The position numbers were made by a program, and so were the translations under genes. DNA of 47,117 bases from an uncultured Saprospiraceae bacterium (GTDB lineage Bacteria > Bacteroidota > Bacteroidia > Chitinophagales > Saprospiraceae): contig CALFDU010000011.1 in assembly GCA_937950315.1 (NCBI GenBank), forward strand, positions 1 through 47,117. Direction: 5' to 3'. Positions within the stretch are counted from its first letter, which is position 1, and every line of letters starts with the position of its first letter. Positions 45,100-47,117 of this stretch are shown here, piece after piece. Below the pieces are notes generated by a model. The model did no database searches. It was not told where the DNA came from and saw only the letters and a program-made list of their open reading frames with translations.

Positions 45100-45435
45100 G
45101 AGTTGAGTTTATTGGTTATTAATTGATTTCGTCGTAAAAAATTATGAACTAACTTTTAGCCCATAGCTTAGTGATTTCGATGTAAATATAAAATCATGTT
45201 TCTATCTATCGCAATTTTGAAGTAGCTATAAATTGTCACTAAAATTTCAAAAATTCCAGATAGAAAATTTCGATATATAAAATACTGACAATCAATTGAT
45301 TACAAAAAATGGCTGATCATTTGGACACATTGTTAAAGTTTTACGTAACTATTTTGTTAACTAAAACAGAAACAAATGTAACTAACCAAAATGTGAGCAT
45401 TTCTCGACAATTTTACCATCGAAAACAAACCCAAT
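45100..45435. other. Gene-free A/T-rich intergenic region between giant genes 2 and 3
   Basis: These 336 bases hold no credible ORF and no strong terminator for gene 3. Items seen are AATCAATTGATT (45290-45301), a perfect 12-bp palindrome, and a minus-strand TACATTTG (45373-45380), a full -7 match but some 270 bp from the start of giant gene 2 and without a -33 box at the usual spacing. A small AAATG/CATTT hairpin lies near 45390-45404. The region probably carries the giant gene 2 promoter and a long 5' leader, but I cannot fix its position. Confidence 0.4.
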
Positions 45436-47117
45436 TTATTCTATTAAAATCATCTTTTTTGTCTCTGAAAATCCATCGGTTTTTAGCGTGTAAAACAAGA
45501 CTCCACTAGCCCCTACTAATTCAGATTTTGTAATTTGAATTACGCCTTCCTCAAAAAGATCGGATTTGAAATAAACCGTTTTTCCATTGGTATCAAATAT
45601 CCTCAAAGAAGCATTTCCAGCATTTTGTAAACCAAAATTGATCCTTGTTTCTGTCTGCCATGGATTAGGTTCATTCTGCATCAAATAGCTTTCATTCACA
45701 CTTCCATTCACCAATTGAATATCGATCAAATCTAAATTCTCTCCTGTGTATGCTTCTGCAACAACAATATCATTGGTGATTGCTAATCCACTTTCTGAAG
45801 CTTTCTTAAGTTGGATAGAAAATATTTGACTTTCATTTAAACTTACCAATCTTTCTTGATTCCAGCTTATCGCCAAGTTGGTTCCATTGATAGCTACATT
45901 TGAATCATCAATTTTTATAACATCAGATGCAATTCCGATATACTCAGCAATATTTGCTTTAAGCGTAAACTGGAATCCTGCAATCTCATTAAAATTGTCA
46001 GATTTAAAAATTAGCTCAGTAATGCCATCTCCTAAATCAAGTTCCTCTATTTCGAGGTTTAGTTTTCCATTGCTTCTATTTTCAACTTGAACATTATCAA
46101 TAAAAGTGACTGAATTATTAACATCCCCTACCTTGATACCAACAAAATCTTCTTGAGGCATATCATCTGTCAAATCAAAAAGATTGATCGTCTCATTAAA
46201 TGGCCACGGTTGGTTTGAATTCATGGCTGACCCAGCATCCGTAAATCTCCAACTTTGATTGTTTGCTAACTCGTCATAAATTCCTAAAATCAATTTCCTC
46301 AATTGAATTAAATCAACAGCGGAAATACGTTCATCATTACTTGCGTCAGCAGCAATCATTTTATAAGGACTGTCCAATGGAGCAATGCCTAAGATATGTC
46401 TTTGAATTAAAACCAAATCCAGCGTAGATACTCCGTTTAACCAATCAAAATTCTTTGCTCCAGCAATTGTGTAATCCTGATTCATTTGATTGTAGTCAAA
46501 CAAATATTCACCATTAGATGAAGTAACCACATTTAATGCAAATTCTCCTGAAGAAGCCGTCATGGTAACATCAGATACTCCCTTGCCATCTTCAGTCGCA
46601 ACACGACCACCAATATTTGCAAGTGCATCTCCTCCATTGTCAACAAGTTTTAGATTCACAATGGCATTGTCTAAATTCCCACATTGATCCCATACATAAA
46701 TGGAAACAGGCAATACCCCGCCATTTGCTTCTTGCTCATCCAAGTCATCTTGATTAAAAATCATTGAGCTAGAACCTGTTACTCCATTCCATGCTTCTGC
46801 ATTTCCATTGTTATAGTCATTCTGACTTGCTAATCCATCTGCATCATACCATGGGTCTTCTTCTGAAGGGTCTATCAATTGGAATGGAACATTGGAAGAG
46901 AATGTAAAGTATAAATAATCTTGAGGAGAACAATTATCAAAACTACCTGCATCAAAATCGCTTGCCCACAATTCAACTTGGCCATTTTCCATAAGAGCCG
47001 TGCTTAAGTTCAACATATAAGGTGTAGGCTTCTTTTTGTCTTCAATGGTAAAAAAGCTAGTCCCTGAAGTTTCATTTCCACATCCATCAAGTGCAGTCCA
47101 TCTCACTCTGTGACTTG
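45436..47117 (-). CDS. Giant T9SS cargo protein 3, C-terminal part (cut by window edge)
   Basis: The frame runs open to the right edge of the window; the bases before the apparent GTG start (47106) still read in frame as SHR and match the SSHRVRW of giant protein 2, so the true start is outside. At least 560 residues are visible. They align with the C-terminal third of giant protein 2, including CGNETSGTSFFTIEDKKKPT, EEDPWYDADG and the same order of modules: regulatory-like (nt ~46620-46480), dockerin-like (~46450-46300, AADASNDERISAVDLIQLRK), IKVGDVNNS, cohesin-like (~46080-45760) and T9SS sorting domain (~45690-45439, QNEPNPWQTETRINF). At DNA level it resembles gene 2 closely in places, pointing to tandem duplication. 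Further copies may lie beyond the window. Confidence 0.85.
   Translation of the reverse strand, partial: SHRVRWTALDGCGNETSGTSFFTIEDKKKPTPYMLNLSTALMENGQVELWASDFDAGSFDNCSPQDYLYFTFSSNVPFQLIDPSEEDPWYDADGLASQNDYNNGNAEAWNGVTGSSSMIFNQDDLDEQEANGGVLPVSIYVWDQCGNLDNAIVNLKLVDNGGDALANIGGRVATEDGKGVSDVTMTASSGEFALNVVTSSNGEYLFDYNQMNQDYTIAGAKNFDWLNGVSTLDLVLIQRHILGIAPLDSPYKMIAADASNDERISAVDLIQLRKLILGIYDELANNQSWRFTDAGSAMNSNQPWPFNETINLFDLTDDMPQEDFVGIKVGDVNNSVTFIDNVQVENRSNGKLNLEIEELDLGDGITELIFKSDNFNEIAGFQFTLKANIAEYIGIASDVIKIDDSNVAINGTNLAISWNQERLVSLNESQIFSIQLKKASESGLAITNDIVVAEAYTGENLDLIDIQLVNGSVNESYLMQNEPNPWQTETRINFGLQNAGNASLRIFDTNGKTVYFKSDLFEEGVIQITKSELVGASGVLFYTLKTDGFSETKKMILIE

Noticed and set aside
45290-45301. 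AATCAATTGATT palindrome as an operator
   Set aside because: It is a perfect 12-bp palindrome, but A/T-rich and unrelated to a located promoter, so only mentioned in the intergenic entry.

Overview
The window is about 47 kb of AT-rich chromosome from a member of the Bacteroidota, most likely a Saprospiraceae/Lewinella-type marine or sludge bacterium. The evidence is four secreted proteins that end in type IX secretion (T9SS) C-terminal sorting domains, lipoproteins of Bacteroidota type, AT-rich start contexts without clear Shine-Dalgarno sequences, and several TAnnTTTG promoter elements. Placement below phylum is inference. I see no tRNA, rRNA, CRISPR array, insertion sequence, integrase or clear phage module.

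Layout. Positions 1-8050 carry housekeeping genes: the end of tsaD, uridine kinase next to a concentrative nucleoside transporter, an OmpA-type envelope protein, fmt, a small membrane protein, a lipoprotein isoaspartyl peptidase/asparaginase, miaA and an ArsC-like protein. A noncoding stretch (5405-5711) ends in a strong plus-strand terminator and may hold a small RNA. Positions 8107-12654 hold a secreted BNR/sortilin-type beta-propeller protein and a biotin carboxylase. Positions 12651-17413 are a minus-strand block: outer-membrane barrel, rluD, LuxC-type acyl-CoA reductase and nth, then a separately promoted S24 (LexA-like) regulator coupled to a 71-residue protein. The regulator's upstream region contains three perfect inverted repeats. 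Positions 17438-24612 hold a Cys/Met PLP enzyme, a phosphodiesterase, an 816-residue T9SS cargo protein, an unknown 477-residue protein with a TTG start, and a photolyase.

Positions 24734-30428 hold a lipoprotein, a four-gene minus-strand operon centred on an HdrBC/LutAB-like iron-sulfur pair, a PyrR-like phosphoribosyltransferase, and pssA overlapping an Alvin-type 2[4Fe-4S] ferredoxin. Positions 30581-34646 hold an M48 metalloprotease lipoprotein, coaE and hscA. Positions 34863-47117 are three tandem paralogous giant T9SS cargo genes, the last cut by the window edge. Each carries HYR/Ig-like cysteine-rich modules, a carboxypeptidase-regulatory-like module, dockerin-like repeats, a cohesin-like module and a sorting domain. 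Strong hairpins separate the first two.

The genome is packed tail to tail: all ten convergent gene pairs lie within 18 nt of each other, seven overlap, and five share exactly four palindromic bases (CTAG or TTAA) that encode both stop codons. The most interesting points are the S24 regulator with its palindromes and partner, the giant-protein array with cohesin-like and dockerin-like modules in one chain, the unassigned transcript ending at 5708, and the endonuclease III lacking the fourth iron-sulfur cysteine.
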